Assembly (NCBI GenBank): GCA_022495995.1
Contig: JAFEMH010000989.1
Location: 124,001 to 188,000, forward strand
Source: Adenophora triphylla var. japonica
Taxonomy: Eukaryota > Streptophyta > Magnoliopsida > Asterales > Campanulaceae
DNA: 64,000 bases
Reading direction: 5' to 3'
Shown: positions 21,035-34,305 of the stretch, in pieces
Position numbering within the stretch: the first letter of the stretch is position 1
Layout of the letters: the number at the start of each line of letters is the position of its first letter
The notes under the pieces: generated by a model
Databases searched by the model: none
What the model saw: only the letters and a program-made list of their open reading frames with translations
What the model was told of the DNA's origin: nothing
Made by a program: the position numbers and the translations under genes

Positions 21035-22222
21035 GTGGAAATTGACGCCGAGTGTTTAATGCAGGAGTTCGTTCTAATGGCCGGAAGCGAGGATGATCAG
21101 CGAAAAGTTCTAGAAATTGAAGGAGATATGGGTATAGGTGGAATTCAGAATGAAGAGATGATGAAGTTATTCAGGATGTTTGTACATAATATGGAGATTA
21201 GAGGATCAGTTCCGAATCAACCTGAGGAAGGTCAAAGTAATGGATTGGAAAAATTTGTGAAGATGAACCCACCGAGCTATAATGGAGATCCGGATCCGTT
21301 AAAGGCAGAAAAATGGCTAGCAGAAATAAATAGGATTTTTGAGGTTATAGAAAGTCCCAACGAAGAGAAAGTTAGGTATGTCGTGTTCAAACTTGAAGGT
21401 CCAGCTGATCAGTGGTGGCAGATTTTGAAAGGAAATTGGGGGCGGGATCATACGCCCCAGACTAAGGATAATTTCACCAAACAGTTCGAGGATTATTTCA
21501 TTTCGATGGTTACAAGGGACAAGAAAGAGATTGAATTCTTAGGACTAGAACAAGGGATCATGACGGTGAATCAGTATGTAATCAGGTTTGAGGAATTAGC
21601 TAGAAGTTGCCCTCATTTGGTATCGTATGAAGCGAAAAGAGTTCATAGGTTTGTAAAAGGTTTGAGGATTGAGTTTAGGAAGAAATTAGTGATTGATAGC
21701 TTCACCAATTATCAGACAGTCTTAGAGAGAGCATATAAGATCGAGAATAGCATTGAGGAAAATAATAGAAGATCGGAAGGTGAAATTGGGGATAAGCCAA
21801 AGTATCTAGGACAAGGATCCAGAATCATTAGAGGACAGCCAAGGGCTTTAACTTCAGGAAGTGTGAGAGAGGAACTTGTGGTAGCTTCTTCGTCTAGGCC
21901 AATACCCAAACAGTATGGGATGATTTGTAAATATTGCAAGAAGATGGGTCATTCTGAAGACAGGTGTTGGAGTAAGCAAGGAAAATGCTTGAGTTGTGGA
22001 GAAACTGGGCACTACAGGAAAAATTGTCCTGCATTTCGTCAGAGGTTAGCTTCGGGTGCCGGTCAAAGGGTTCAAAGAGGTGGTATCAAAAGAGATAAGG
22101 AAGGGAAACCAAAAGAGAAGGTCCAAGGTCAAGTATGTGTTTTGGGTCCAAGAGAGATGGATTCCCCAGAGGTCACTAGAGGTATATTCCCTGTCTCAGA
22201 AGTTAGGGGTCATATTTTATAG
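21035..22222 (+). CDS. gag: Gag protein of the E family, unit 1 (intact frame)
   Basis: Capsid/nucleocapsid protein of 395 aa that would package the element RNA in cytoplasmic particles. A Retrotrans_gag-type region spans about residues 75-240 ('YNGDPDPLKAEKWLAEI', 'QWWQILKG', 'FTKQFEDYF', 'VNQYVIRFEELAR'), followed by two CCHC zinc knuckles, CKYCKKMGHSEDRC (298-311) and CLSCGETGHYRKNC (318-331), and a basic tail. The first in-frame ATG after the primer site is used; its context is weak, and a later Met ('MAGSEDD') is possible. No protease follows. It is the only open gag of the three units and could in principle act in trans. Confidence 0.85.
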   Translation: MEIDAECLMQEFVLMAGSEDDQRKVLEIEGDMGIGGIQNEEMMKLFRMFVHNMEIRGSVPNQPEEGQSNGLEKFVKMNPPSYNGDPDPLKAEKWLAEINRIFEVIESPNEEKVRYVVFKLEGPADQWWQILKGNWGRDHTPQTKDNFTKQFEDYFISMVTRDKKEIEFLGLEQGIMTVNQYVIRFEELARSCPHLVSYEAKRVHRFVKGLRIEFRKKLVIDSFTNYQTVLERAYKIENSIEENNRRSEGEIGDKPKYLGQGSRIIRGQPRALTSGSVREELVVASSSRPIPKQYGMICKYCKKMGHSEDRCWSKQGKCLSCGETGHYRKNCPAFRQRLASGAGQRVQRGGIKRDKEGKPKEKVQGQVCVLGPREMDSPEVTRGIFPVSEVRGHIL

Positions 22223-24047
22223 ATCCCGTTTCATATCATTATGTGTAGCATAGCGTTTTACTTTTATGTGGCATACATTGTTTGAAATTTTGTTTTATTG
22301 TTAGAGGATTACGCTTCTTATGAGAGAATACCTCGAACCTTCTTTGGTTTACCACGATGGTGATGTGGTTATGGCCGAAAGGTGTATTGCCAGTTGAATT
22401 GGTATAATTATTAATTTATGATTTTGAGATATACTTGATCGGGAAGGTTAAGTAGTTGTTGTATAATGGTAGACTATCATAATAAGTGAGTCTCCTTTTT
22501 CCATGCCTAAATTGCTTATATTGGTATTTGATATAGGTAAATCTTAATGTGAAATTCTTGTTATATATGGGTATTTAAGGTGAAAATTTTGAATTAAGAT
22601 GTGAAGGGTAATTGGTATATGTTAGACTTGCATAGGAAGTCTTTTCAAAATTTTTATGTGCTAGTTGTGAGTAAATGGTAAATGTGCTTCCGTCGGTATA
22701 TTTCATGTGTTGGCTCTGAGTATGATAAGCAAAATTTTAAACCCTTATTTTGATGACTTTAGGGTAATTAGAATTGAGGATCTCTTTGTTAAATAAAGTT
22801 CCTAAGGATCATTTGAGAATTAGGTTAATGATTCCTTGGGAGGAGTCCTGCATGCAAGTTTGGCTAGTGGAGTTGGCTCGAGAGGATTGCAAATTTTGGG
22901 TTCTATAGTCTTAAACTCGGATGTTACCAAGGATCTTGTGAGGATTAAATCCGTGATCTTTGAGTTGGCAAGTGCTACCGAAGAAATTTAAGGAATTCTT
23001 AAGAATTGTAAAGTCGTTGCTTTGGTTGACTCTAAGGGGCGTATAAATGGTGTAGGATGTGTTGAAGATGAATCATATTGTTAGTAATGGAGAATAGGTT
23101 GGAGTCGGACCCGATCCTTACCTTACCTTGTGGATGTGAGGATCTTGTGAAATTTTAAGTGTGTATTAAAGGAAGATCAGGGTGTAGTGTTATGCAAAAT
23201 GGGAAAGTGATAGCGTGTGTTCGAGGAAGTTAACTTAGATAGAGCGGAATTTTCTTATCATTTATCGAGAGTGGTTACAATTGTTTGTGTGATTTAAATG
23301 GAATCTTATCTTTTGAAGCTCTCTTTTGGGGTTGGTTACCGATCCTAAGAGTTGGAGGATTTAGTTAGTCGAAAGGAAGAGTTTGAAGACTATCCAAATT
23401 CTGGAAGAATAGGTTGTGTTGTGTGACGGATTTTCCTTCGACTTGAGAAGTTTAATTAACCTTAGCGGGTTTGCGTATAATAGCAGTTATCATTCTAGCA
23501 TTGAGATAAAACCGTATGAGGCGCGGTTCAGGAAGAAAATATCGATCTCCAATTTGTTGGGGTGAGGTTAGTGAAGCTAGGCCTAAGGTAATTTAGCGCC
23601 AAAGTTTGTTAATCCATTTGAAGTTTTAGAAAAGGTCGGTGATTTGACTTATAGACCGACTTGGAGCAATTTTATAGAGTATTAGAAGTTTTAAATATAG
23701 TATCGTAATGTATTTGGTGACATAAGTTGTAATACTTTTATTTAATTGTACTTCTTGAGGTCGTGAAAATTTGGGTTAGTGATAATTGTATGGTATTCTT
23801 GAAATATTGCGTTGTAATATCGTATTATTAATGAAATTAGAAATCTTGGAAAGAATCATAGAATTGAAGAGACTAATTGGGGAGTGAAGTCCTAGAGTAC
23901 TCGGGTTATGGGAATGTATAACAGAATCATGCCATTAAGGAATCTAATTGAAATTTTTAAGTTAGAATGCGTGAAAGGTAACTTTGCTATTTGAACCTTA
24001 GGGTAAGTGACGTCAAATTCGGGACGAATTTTCTTTAAGGGAGTGAG
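22223..24047 (+). pseudogene. Eroded pol of E unit 1 (RNase H and integrase scraps) and polypurine tract
   Basis: No ORF. A recognisable RNase H scrap 'MQNGKVIAC' is encoded at 23192-23218. An integrase scrap 'FAYNSSYHSSIEIKPYEA' lies at 23470-23523, and an integrase C-terminal scrap 'PFEVLEKVGDLTY' at 23614-23652, each followed by stops or frame breaks. Protease and RT are not recognisable. The decay is shared with unit 2, so it predates array formation. An A/G-rich tract ending at 24047 precedes the next LTR; in unit 2 it reads TTTAAGGGGGAGTGAG. Confidence 0.7.
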
Positions 24048-26712
24048 TGTAACGACCCCAACCCTAGGCACTAATTTTAAATATTATATTATATCCTTTT
24101 AATATTTATGTTAGCTTTATGTGTTCAATTTTGTCTTTAAATTCTTAATTTAAGATAAATTGGGTGAGAAGTAAATTTAGGATCTTTTAAAAATACATTA
24201 GATATTAAATAAGAACTTTGGGGAATAATAAAAATAGAAAATAGATAAGTAGTAAGAGGAGGTTAAAATGGGTAGAATAAATAATTAGGGGGAAGTGTTA
24301 TATTAATTTGGGTGAAAGCCTTTAGTTTTTAGATATTTGTGGGGGCCAAAGTCTTACTCCTTCTAGACACTCCAAGTGTCACCTCCCCTTACCCTCCCCT
24401 CTTTTACCCCCCTTACTCTTACTCCCTTATCCCTCCTTCATTCATTCTACTTCTTCCTAGAGAAAGCTTAGAACTCCATTGAAGCTCCCTTTTTCCCAAG
24501 CTTTGAAGCCAAGCCATTTCTCCACCAAATTCAAGTCTAAGGGTATTTTTGAAGTTGGGTCATCTAGGAGAAACAAGCAAGTTAGAAAGATCAATCTCCC
24601 ATTTCAAAACCCTAAGGTGAGTTGTTATGATTCCCTTCTTCTATTTGTTCATAAGTTCTTTGATTATTGTTCTTGGCCTTGTGATGTTGATTTCTTGTTT
24701 GAAAACCTAAATGGGAGTTGAATGGTTAGAAAATGACATTTGGTGAAGTTAGGGTTCAATGAAGATGATCTAAAAGGTTTGAAATGGGTAGAAATTGTAG
24801 TGATAAATAATCTAGGGTTACTTGGTGTTTGGAGTTTACATGTTTGTATGGGACTTGGAAAGATTGAAGTATCCTTTGGTGCTCTTGAATTAAGCTTTGT
24901 TAGAAGGAATGGAAACCTAGGCTTCAATGGGTAAAAATGCGGAAATGGGCTGGAGGAGGCTTGGGCGGTCGCCCGTAGGGGGGCTTGGGCGGCCGCCCGT
25001 CATGGCAGAATTCACTTTGGCTTTAAAACCCACTTGGGCGGTCGCCCAAGTGGTGAGGGCGGTCGCCCATAGTGGCAGAAACAATAATTGCCTTTGAAGT
25101 CCACTTGGGCGGTCGCCCAAGTGGTTAGGGCGGTCGCCCAAGACCCCTGAACCAGTTTTGAATTTTGAATTAGAATTGTTTAGTCAGTTTGTTGTCCTCT
25201 TATAAATGGTGACTCCCAACCAATATAAATTAGTAGAACCTAATCAACCCGGATACGAATTGATCCTCTTTAACCTGAGTTAGAGTAGGATACCTTGGCT
25301 TGGCCATGACGTCTTATTTGGTCGAAATGGAATTGTGGGAGTAGTTAAATATTGTTCGGAAAGTGGTCCAAACTTGGGAAGTAGGTCTTGCACTTTTATT
25401 AAGATTATTTAAGGTTGGGTAATGACTTCGTAGGATTGGATTATAGTATTTGGTGACTTTACTTGTTCCCATATCCTTGGTAGTTAGCTTGAATAATGTT
25501 AAAAACTATAGGTTACACTATTTTGTTACATGTATATTGTATCCCAATTGTGGATTATCTGGCATGTTGATTTCATTGTATCCCAATTGTGGATTATCTG
25601 GCATGTTGATTTCATTGTATCCCGGTGTGGATTATGTGGTTATATTGTTACCTTAATTGAACTCATATTCATTGGTGATGTTATGCATACAATAGTATAT
25701 ATAATGGTTGTTGCACTATGGTATTGATTGGCATGAGCATACATTACCATGTTGATATATGATTATCCCTTTTTGTGGATTTATTTCAAGTATCTATTAT
25801 GTGCTTGAACGTGTTTATGTTCGGGTGGGTATGATGGAAGTCAATCAATTATTGATTTGTTCTATAAGTGATTGAAGGTTCATCATACCGGTGACCCTTC
25901 CCCTCTCTGTGGCCACAGAGTGGGGCTGTGCAAGCTACTGTATTGAGCAATAAGGAGCCTTTACATACTGCTGCGATTGGTGTACCGGTGGAATGCTCTG
26001 TATGAAGCTAAGCTTTACAGTAGCGATGATAGTATGTGATACTCTAATTTAAGGGTCATATATGTATCCTATTTTCTTATATGGATCTCTGGGGTATGAG
26101 ACCTATAAGCGGTGAATGTGCATGGGGGCAATTCACCAAAGAGTGGAGTTTTACTCCCACGTTGTACGACTTATTGTTCAGACGGGAAAGGTAAAATGAG
26201 GTAACGTAAGGTGTTTACCGCTTTAATAATGTGCTATGTGAAACCATGCTATATGTTGCATCTTACTTGGCATATTGCTGCATTCATAATAGCTTGCTGA
26301 GATTTATTCTCACCCCTCTCCCTTTAATGTTTTAGATCCCGAGACAGGTGACCCGAACCAGTGAGGCCGGGGATATCACTGTGGACTTTTGCTTTTGGGG
26401 CTTGTCAGGTTAAGTATAGGAGTTGGTTATTAGGAGTATCTACTAAGTATTCCACTTTTATATTTGTATGGAAACCACTTTTGTTAAACAATGTTAATCA
26501 GGGCTTTTGTGTAATTAATCAGATTTCGGTTTATATAAGTTGTGGTTGGATTTCCTCTAAGTAGAGATATTATCAATTGATTTTTATTTGGAAGTTTGAA
26601 AAGTGGTTTTCTTTTAAAGGCAAATAAATGTTTTAAAAAGTAAGATGGTTTTTCTTAGATTGAGCCTCTCCAGCTCGGGACACGCGTTAGGTTCCGGGTT
26701 GGGGTGCTCACA
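24048..26712 (+). repeat. E array, second LTR (2,665 bp)
   Basis: Same ends and internal landmarks as the first LTR, differing by scattered substitutions and small indels (for example GGGGGCC against GGGGGGGCC early, and an extra ACAATA near 25690). It serves as 3' end of unit 1 and 5' end of unit 2. Confidence 0.92.
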
Positions 26713-26771
26713 GTTGGTATCAGAGCTTAGTTTAGAGGTCAAGGGTAGATGTCTAAACTAAGGGGGAATGT

Positions 26772-27958
26772 GTGGAAATTGACGCCGAGTGTTTAATGCA
26801 GGAGTTCGTTCTAATGGCCGGAAGCGAGGATGATCAGCGAAAAGTTCTAGAAATTGAAGGAGATATGGGTATAGGTGGAATTCAGAATGAAGAGATGATG
26901 AAGTTATTCAGGATGTTTGTACATAATATGGAGACTAGAGGATCAGTTCCGAATCAACCTGAGGAAGGTCAAAGTAATGGATTGGAAAAATTTGTGAAGA
27001 TGAACCCACCGAGCTATAATGGAGATCCGAATCCGTTAAAGGCAGAAAAATGGCTAGCGAAATAAATAGGATTTTTGAGGTTATAGAAAGTCCCAACGAA
27101 GAGAAAGTTAGGTATGCCGTGTTCAAACTTGAAGGTCCAGCTGATCAGTGGTGGCAGATTTTGAAAGGAAATTGGGGGCGGGATCATACGCCCCAGACTT
27201 GGGATAATTTCACCAAACAGTTCGAGGATTATTTCATTTCGATGGTTACAAGGGACAAGAAAGAGATTGAATTCTTAGGACTAGAACAAGGGATCATGAC
27301 GGTGAATCAGTATGTAATCAGGTTTGAGGAATTAGCTAGAAGTTGCCCTCATTTGGTATCGTATGAAGCGAAAAGAGTTCATAGGTTTGTAAAAGGTTTG
27401 AGGATTGAGTTTAGAAAGAAATTAGTGATTGATAGCTTCACCAATTATCAGACAGTCTTAGAGAGAGCATATAAGATCGAGAATAGCATTGAGGAAAATA
27501 ATAGAAGATCGGAAGGTGAAATTGGGGATAAGCCAAAGTATCTAGTACAAGGATCCAGAATCATTAGAGGACAGCCAAGGGCTTTAACTTCAGGAAGTGT
27601 GAGAGAGGAACTTGTGGTAGCTTCTTCGTCTAGGCCAATACCCAAACAGTATGGGATGATTTGTAAATATTGCAAGAAGATGGGTCATTCTGAAGACAGG
27701 TGTTGGAGTAAGCAAGGAAAATGCTTGAGTTGTGGAGAAACTGGGCACTACAGGAAAAATTGTCCTGCATTTCGTCAGAGGTTAGCTTCGGGTGCCGGTC
27801 AAAGGGTTCAAAGAGGTGGTATCAAAAGAGATAAGGAAGGGAAACCAAAAGAGAAGGTCCAAGGTCAAGTATGTGTTTTGGGTCCAAGAGAGATGGATTC
27901 CCCAGAGGTCACTAGAGGTATATTCCCTGTCTCAAAAGTTAGGGGTCATATTTTATAG
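26772..27958 (+). pseudogene. gag: gag of E unit 2, one frameshift
   Basis: Identical in layout to 21035-22222 but a one-base deletion at about 27056 (GCTAGCGAAAT against GCTAGCAGAAAT) splits it into 26772-27065 and a downstream frame to 27958. The rest, including both zinc knuckles, is open. A few substitutions distinguish it. Confidence 0.9.
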
Positions 27959-29789
27959 ATCCTGTTTCATATCATTATGTGTAGCATAGCGTTTTACTTT
28001 TATGTGGCATACATTGTTTGAAATTTTGTTTTATTGTTAGAGGATTCTGCTCTTATGAGAGAATACCTCGAACCTTCTTTGGTTTACCACGATGGTGATG
28101 TGGTTATGGCTGAGCAGGTATTGCCAGTTGAATTGGTATAATTATTAATTTATGATTTTGAGATATACTTGATCGGGAAGGTTAAGTAGTTGTTGTATAA
28201 TGGTAGACTATCATAATAAGTGAGTCTCCTTTTTCCATGCCTAAATTGCTTATATTGGTATTTGATATAGGTAAACCTTAATGTGAAATTCTTGTTATAT
28301 ATGGGTATTTAAGGTGAAAATTTTGAATTAAGATGTGAAGGGTAATTGGTATATGTTAGACTTGCATAGGAAGTCTTTTCAAAATTTTTATGTGCTAGTT
28401 GTGAGTAAATGGTAAATGTGCTTCCGTCGGTATATTTCATGTGTTGGCTCTGAGTATGATAAGCAAAATTTTAAACCCTTATTTTGATGACTTTAGGGTA
28501 ATTAGAATTGAGGATCTCTTTGTTAAATAAAGTTCCGGAAGGATCATTTGAGAATTGGGTTAATGATTCCTTGGGAGGAGTCCCTGCATGCAAGTTTGGC
28601 TAGTCTGAGTTGGCTCGAGAGGATTGCAAATTTTGGGTTTTATAGTCTTAAACTCGGATGTTACCAAGGATCTTGTGAGGATTGAATCCGTGATCTTTGA
28701 GTTGGCAAGTGCTACCGAAGAAATTTAAGGAATTCTTAAGAATTGTAAAGTCGTTGCTTTGGTTGACTCTAAGGGGCGTATAAATGGTGTAGGATGTGTT
28801 GAAGATGAATCATATTGTTAGTAATGGAGAATAGGTTGGAGTCGGACCCGATCCTTACCTTACCTTGTGGATGTGAGGATCTTGTGAAATTTTAAGTGTG
28901 TATTAAAGGAAGATCAGGGTGTAGTGTTATGCAAAATGGGAAGGTGATAGCGTGTGTCCGAGGAAGTTAACATAGATAGAGCGGAATTTTCTTATCATTT
29001 ATCGAGAGTGGTTACAATTGTTTGTGTGATTTAAATGGAATCTTATCTTTTGAAGCTCTCTTTTTGGGGTTGGTTACCGATCCTAAGAGTTGGAGGATTT
29101 AGTTAGTCGAAAGGAAGAGGTTTGAAGACTATCCAAATTCTGGAAGAATAGGTTGTGTTGTGTGACGGATTTTCCTTCGACTTGAGAAGTTTAATTAACC
29201 TTAGCGGGTTTGCGTATAATAGCAGTTATCATTCTAGCATTGAGATAAAACCGTATGAGGCGCGGTTCAGGAAGAAAATATCGATCTCCAATTTGTTGGG
29301 GTGAGGTTAGTGAAGCTAGGCCTAAGGTAATTTAGCGCCAAAGTTTGTTAATCCATTTGAAGTTTTAGAAAAGGTCGGTGATTTGACTTATAGACCGACT
29401 TGGAGCAGCTTATAGAGTATTAGAAGTTTTAAATATAGTATCGTAATGTATTTGGTGACATAAGTTGTAATACTTTTATTTAATTGTACTTCTTGAGGTC
29501 GTGAAAATTTGGGTTAGTGATAATTGTATGGTATTCTTGAAATATTGCGTTGTAATATCGTATTATTAATGAAATTAGAAATCTTGGAAAGAATCATAGA
29601 ATTGAAGAGACTAATTGGGGAGTGAAGTCCTAGAGTACTCGGATTATGGGAATGTATAACAGAATCATGCCATTAAGGAATCTAATTGAAATTTTTAAGT
29701 TAGAATGCGTGAAAGGTAACTTTTGCTATTTGAACCTTAGGGTAAGTGACAGTCAAATTCGGGACGAATTTTCTTTAAGGGGGAGTGAG
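27959..29789 (+). pseudogene. Eroded pol of E unit 2 and polypurine tract
   Basis: Collinear with 22223-24047, including the RNase H and integrase scraps. It ends with TTTAAGGGGGAGTGAG before the next LTR. No ORF. Confidence 0.7.
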
Positions 29790-32450
29790 TGTAACGACCC
29801 CAACCCTAGGCACTAATTTTAAATATTATATTATATCCTTTTAATATTTATGTTAGCTTTATGTGTTCAATTTTGTCTTTAAATTCTTAATTTAAGATAA
29901 ATTGGGTGAGAAGTAAATTTAGGATCTTTTAAAAATACATTAGATATTAAATAAGAACTTTGGGGAATAATAAAAATAGAAAATAGATAAGTAGTAAGAG
30001 GAGGTTAAAATGGGTAGAATAAATAATTAGGGGGAAGTGTTATATTAATTTGGGTGAAAGCCTTTAGTTTTTAGATATTTGTGGGGGGGCCAAAGTCTTA
30101 CTCCTTCTAGACACTCCAAGTGTCACCTCCCCTTACCCTCCCTCTTTTACCCCCTTACTCTTACTCCCTTATCCCTCCTTCATTCATTCTACTTCTTCCT
30201 AGAGAAAGCTTAGAACTCCATTGAAGCTCCCTTTTTCCCAAGCTTTGAAGCCAAGCCATTTCTCCACCAAATTCAAGTCTAAGGGTATTTTTGAAGTTGG
30301 GTCATCTAGGAGAAACAAGCAAGTTAGAAAGATCAATCTCCCATTTCAAAACCCTAAGGTGAGTTGTTATGATTCCCTTCTTCTATTTGTTCATAAGTTC
30401 TTTGATTATTGTTCTTGGCCTTGTGATGTTGATTTCTTGTTTGAAAACCTAAATGGGAGTTGAATGGTTAGAAAATGACATTTGGTGAAGTTAGGGTTCA
30501 ATGAAGATGATCTAAAAGGTTTGAAATGGGTAGAAATTGTAGTGATAAATAATCTAGGGTTACTTGGTTTTGGAGTTTACATGTTTGTATGGGACTTGGA
30601 AAGATTGAAGTATCCTTTGGTGCTCTTGAATTAAGCTTTGTTAGAAGGAATGGAAACCTAGGCTTCAATGGGTAAAAATCTGGAAATGGGCTGGAGGAGG
30701 CTTGGGCGGTCGCCCATGGGGGCTTGGGCGGCCGCCCATCATGGCAGGAATTCACTTTGGCTTTAAAACCCACTTGGGCGGTCGCCCAAGTGGTGAGGGC
30801 GGTCGCCCATAGTGGCAGAAACAATAATTGCCTTTGAAGTCCACTTGGGCGGTCGCCCAAGTGGTTAGGGCGGTCGCCCAAGACCCCTGAACCAGTTTTG
30901 AATTTTGAATTAGAATTGTTTAGTCAGTTTGTTGTCCTCTTATAAATGGTGACTCCCAACCAATATAAATTAGTAGAACCTAATCAACCCGGATACGAAT
31001 TGATCCTCTTTAACCTGAGTTAGAGTAGGATACCTTGGCTTGGCCATGACGTCTTATTTGGTCGAAATGGAATTGTGGGAGTAGTTAAATATTGTTCGGA
31101 AAGTGGTCCAAACTTGGGAAGTAGGTCTTGCACTTTTATTAAGATTATTTAAGGTTGGGTAATGACTTCGTAGGATTGGATTATAGTATTTGGTGACTTT
31201 ACTTGTTCCCATATCCTTGGTAGTTAGCTTGAATAATGTTAAAAACTATAGGTTACACTATTTTGTTACATGTATATTGTATCCCAATTGTGGATTATCT
31301 GGCATGTTGATTTCATTGTATCCCAATTGTGGATTATCTGGCATGTTGATTTCATTGTATCCCGGTGTGGATTATGTGGTTATATTGTTACCTTAATTGA
31401 ACTCATATTCATTGGTGATGTTATGCATAGTGTATATAATGGTTGTTGCACTATGGTATTGATTGGCATGAGCATACATTACCATGTTGATATATGATTA
31501 TCCCTTTTTGTGGATTTATTTCAAGTATCTATTATGTGCTTGAACGTGTTTATGTTCGGGTGGGTATGATGGAAGTCAATCAATTATTGATTTGTTCTAT
31601 AAGTGATTGAAGGTTCATCATACCGGTGCCCCTTCCCTCTCTCGTGGCCACAGAGTGGGGCTGTGCAAGCTACTGTATTGAGCAATAAGGAGCCTTTACA
31701 TACTGCTGCGATTGGTGTACCGGTGGAATGCTCTGTATGAAGCTAAGCTTTACAGTAGCGATGATAGTATGTGATACTCTAATTTAAGGGTCATATATGT
31801 ATCCTATTTTCTTATATGGATCTCTGGGGTATGAGACCTATAAGCGGTGAATGTGCATGGGGGCAATTCACCAAAGAGTGGAGTTTTACTCCCACGTTGT
31901 ACGACTTATTGTTCAGACGGGAAAGGTAAAATGAGGTAACGTAAGGTGTTTACCGCTTTAATAATGTGCTATGTGAAACCATGCTATATGTTGCATCTTA
32001 CTTGGCATATTGCTTTGCATTCATAATAGCTTCTTTGAGATTTATTCTCACCCCTCTCCCTTTAATGTTTTAGATCCCGAGACAAGGTGACCCGAACCGG
32101 TGAGGCCGGGATATCACCGTGGACTTTTGCTTTTGGGGCTTGTCAGGTTAAGTATAGGAGTTGGTTATTAGGAGTATCTACTAAGTATTCCACTTTTATA
32201 TTTGTATGGAAACCACTTTTGTTAAACAATGTTAATCAGGGCTTTTGTGTAATTAATCAGATTTCGGTTTTTATAAGTTGTGGTTGGATTTCCTCTAAGT
32301 AGAGATATTATCAATTGATTTTTATTTGGAAGTTTGAAAAGTGGTTTTCTTTTAAAGGCAAATAAATGTTTTAAAAAGTAAGATGGTTTTTCTTAGATTG
32401 AGCCTCTCCAGCTCGGGACACGCGTTAGGTTCCGGGTTGGGGTGCTCACA
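29790..32450 (+). repeat. E array, third LTR (2,661 bp)
   Basis: Same start, end, palindrome cluster and tandem repeat as the other two. It is slightly closer to LTR 2 than to LTR 1 in some indels (for example GTGACTCCC near 30950, shared with LTR 2). Confidence 0.92.
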
Positions 32451-32509
32451 GTTGGTATCAGAGCTTAGTTTAGAGGTCAAGGGTAGATGTCTAAACTAAG
32501 GGGGAATGT

Positions 32510-33695
32510 GTGGAAATTGACGCCGAGTGTTTAATGCAGGAGTTCGTTCTAATGGCCGGAAGCGAGGATGATCAGCGAAAAGTTCTAGAAATTGAAGGAG
32601 ATATGGGTATAGGTGGAATTCAGAATGAAGAGATGATGAAGTTATTCAGGATGTTTGTACATAATATGGAGACTAGAGGATCAGTTCCGAATCAACCTGA
32701 GGAAGGTCAAAGTAATGGATTGGAAAAATTTGTGAAGATGAACCCACCGAGCTATAATGGAGATCCGAATCCGTTAAAGGCAGAAAAATGGCTAGCAGAA
32801 ATAAATAGGATTTTTGAGGTTATAGAAAGTCCCAACGAAGAGAAAGTTAGGTATGTCGTGTTCAAACTTGAAGGTCCAGCTGATCAGTGGTGGCAGATTT
32901 TGAAAGGAAATTGGGGGCGGGATCATACGCCCCAGACTTGGGATAATTTCACCAAACAGTTCGAGGATTATTTCATTTCGATGGTTACAAGGGACAAGAA
33001 AGAGATTGAATTCTTAGGACTAGAACAAGGGATCATGACGGTGAATCAGTATGTAATCAGGTTTGAGGAATTAGCTAGAAGTTGCCCTCATTTGGTATCG
33101 TATGAAGCGAAAAGAGTTCATAGGTTTGTAAAAGGTTTGAGGATTGAGTTTAGAAAGAAATTAGTGATTGATAGCTTCACCAATTATCAGACAGTCTTAG
33201 AGAGAGCATATAAGATCGAGAATAGCATTGAGGAAAATAATAGAAGATCGGAAGGTGAAATTGGGGATAAGCCAAAGTATCTAGGACAAGGATCCAGAAT
33301 CATTAGAGGACAGCCAAGGGCTTTAACTTCAGGAAGTGTGAGAGAGGAACTTGTGGTAGCTTCTTCGTCTAGGCCAATACCCAAACAAGATGGGATGATT
33401 TGTAAATATTGCAAGAAGATGGGTCATTCGAAGACAGTGTTGGAGTAAGCAAGGAAAATGCTTGAGTTGTGGAGAAACCGGGCACTACAGGAAAAATTGT
33501 CCCGCATTTCGTCGTAGGTTAGCTTCGGGTGCCGGTCCAAAGGGTTCAAAGAGGTGGTATCAAAAGAGATAAGGAAGGGAAACCAAAAGAGAAGGTCCAA
33601 GGTCAAGTATGTGTTTTGAGTCCAAGAGAGATGGATTCCCAGAGGTCACTAGAGGTATATTCCCCTGTCTCAAAAGTTAGGGGTCATATTTTATA
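32510..33695 (+). pseudogene. gag: gag of E unit 3, frameshifted in the zinc-knuckle region
   Basis: Open from 32510 to 33448 (312 aa), then broken within the first zinc knuckle: one-base deletions at about 33429 and 33438 relative to unit 1. The second knuckle and tail persist out of frame to about 33695. Confidence 0.88.
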
Positions 33696-34305
33696 GATCC
33701 TGCTTTCATATCATTATGTGTAGCATAGCGTTTACTTTTATGTGGCATACATTGTTTGAAATTTTGTTTTATTGTTAGAGGATTACGCTCTTATGAGAGA
33801 ATACCTCGAACCTTCTTTGGTTTACCACGATGGTGATGTGGTTATGGGCCTGAGCAGGTATTGCCAGTTGAATTGGTATAATTATTAATTTATGATTTTG
33901 AGATATACTTGATCGGGAAGGTTAAGTAGTTGTTGTATAATGGTAGACTATCATAATAAGTGAGTCTCCTTTTTCCATGCCTAAATTGCTTATATTGGTA
34001 TTTGATATAGGTAAACCTTAATGTGAAATTCTTGTTATATATGGGTATTTAAGGTGAAAATTTTGAATTAAGATGTGAAGGGTAATTGGTATATGTTAGA
34101 CTTGCATAGGAAGTCTTTTCAAAATTTTTATGTGCTAGTTGTGAGTAAATGGTAAATGTGCTTCCGTCGGTATATTTCATGTGTTGGCTCTGAGTATGAT
34201 AAGCAAAATTTTAAACCCTTATTTTGATGACTTTAGGGTAATTAGAATTGAGGATCTCTTTGTTAAATAAAGTTCCGGAAGGATCATTTGAGAATTGGGT
34301 TAATG
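33696..34305 (+). pseudogene. Truncated internal region of E unit 3
   Basis: Collinear with 27960-28565 of unit 2 and stops after 'GGGTTAATG' at 34305, where antisense-gene sequence of A resumes. About 1.2 kb of internal sequence and the closing LTR are missing. Confidence 0.85.

Larger units (their letters stand above)
18320..34305 (+). mobile_element. Element E: tandem array of a non-autonomous chromovirus-like Ty3 family
   Basis: Three head-to-tail units of 5,728, 5,742 and (truncated) 4,516 bp: LTR (18320-20975), internal, LTR (24048-26712), internal, LTR (29790-32450), partial internal. Each LTR starts TGTAACGACCCC and ends GGTGCTCACA, followed by the tRNA-Met primer site TGGTATCAGAGC. 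The units are about 98-99 percent alike by eye. The third internal region stops at 34305 and no closing LTR exists. Internal regions hold gag but only scraps of RNase H and integrase. Such arrays arise by unequal recombination between LTRs. The LTR ends, primer site and integrase scraps fit Tekay/Del chromoviruses; no chromodomain is preserved to prove it. Confidence 0.88.
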
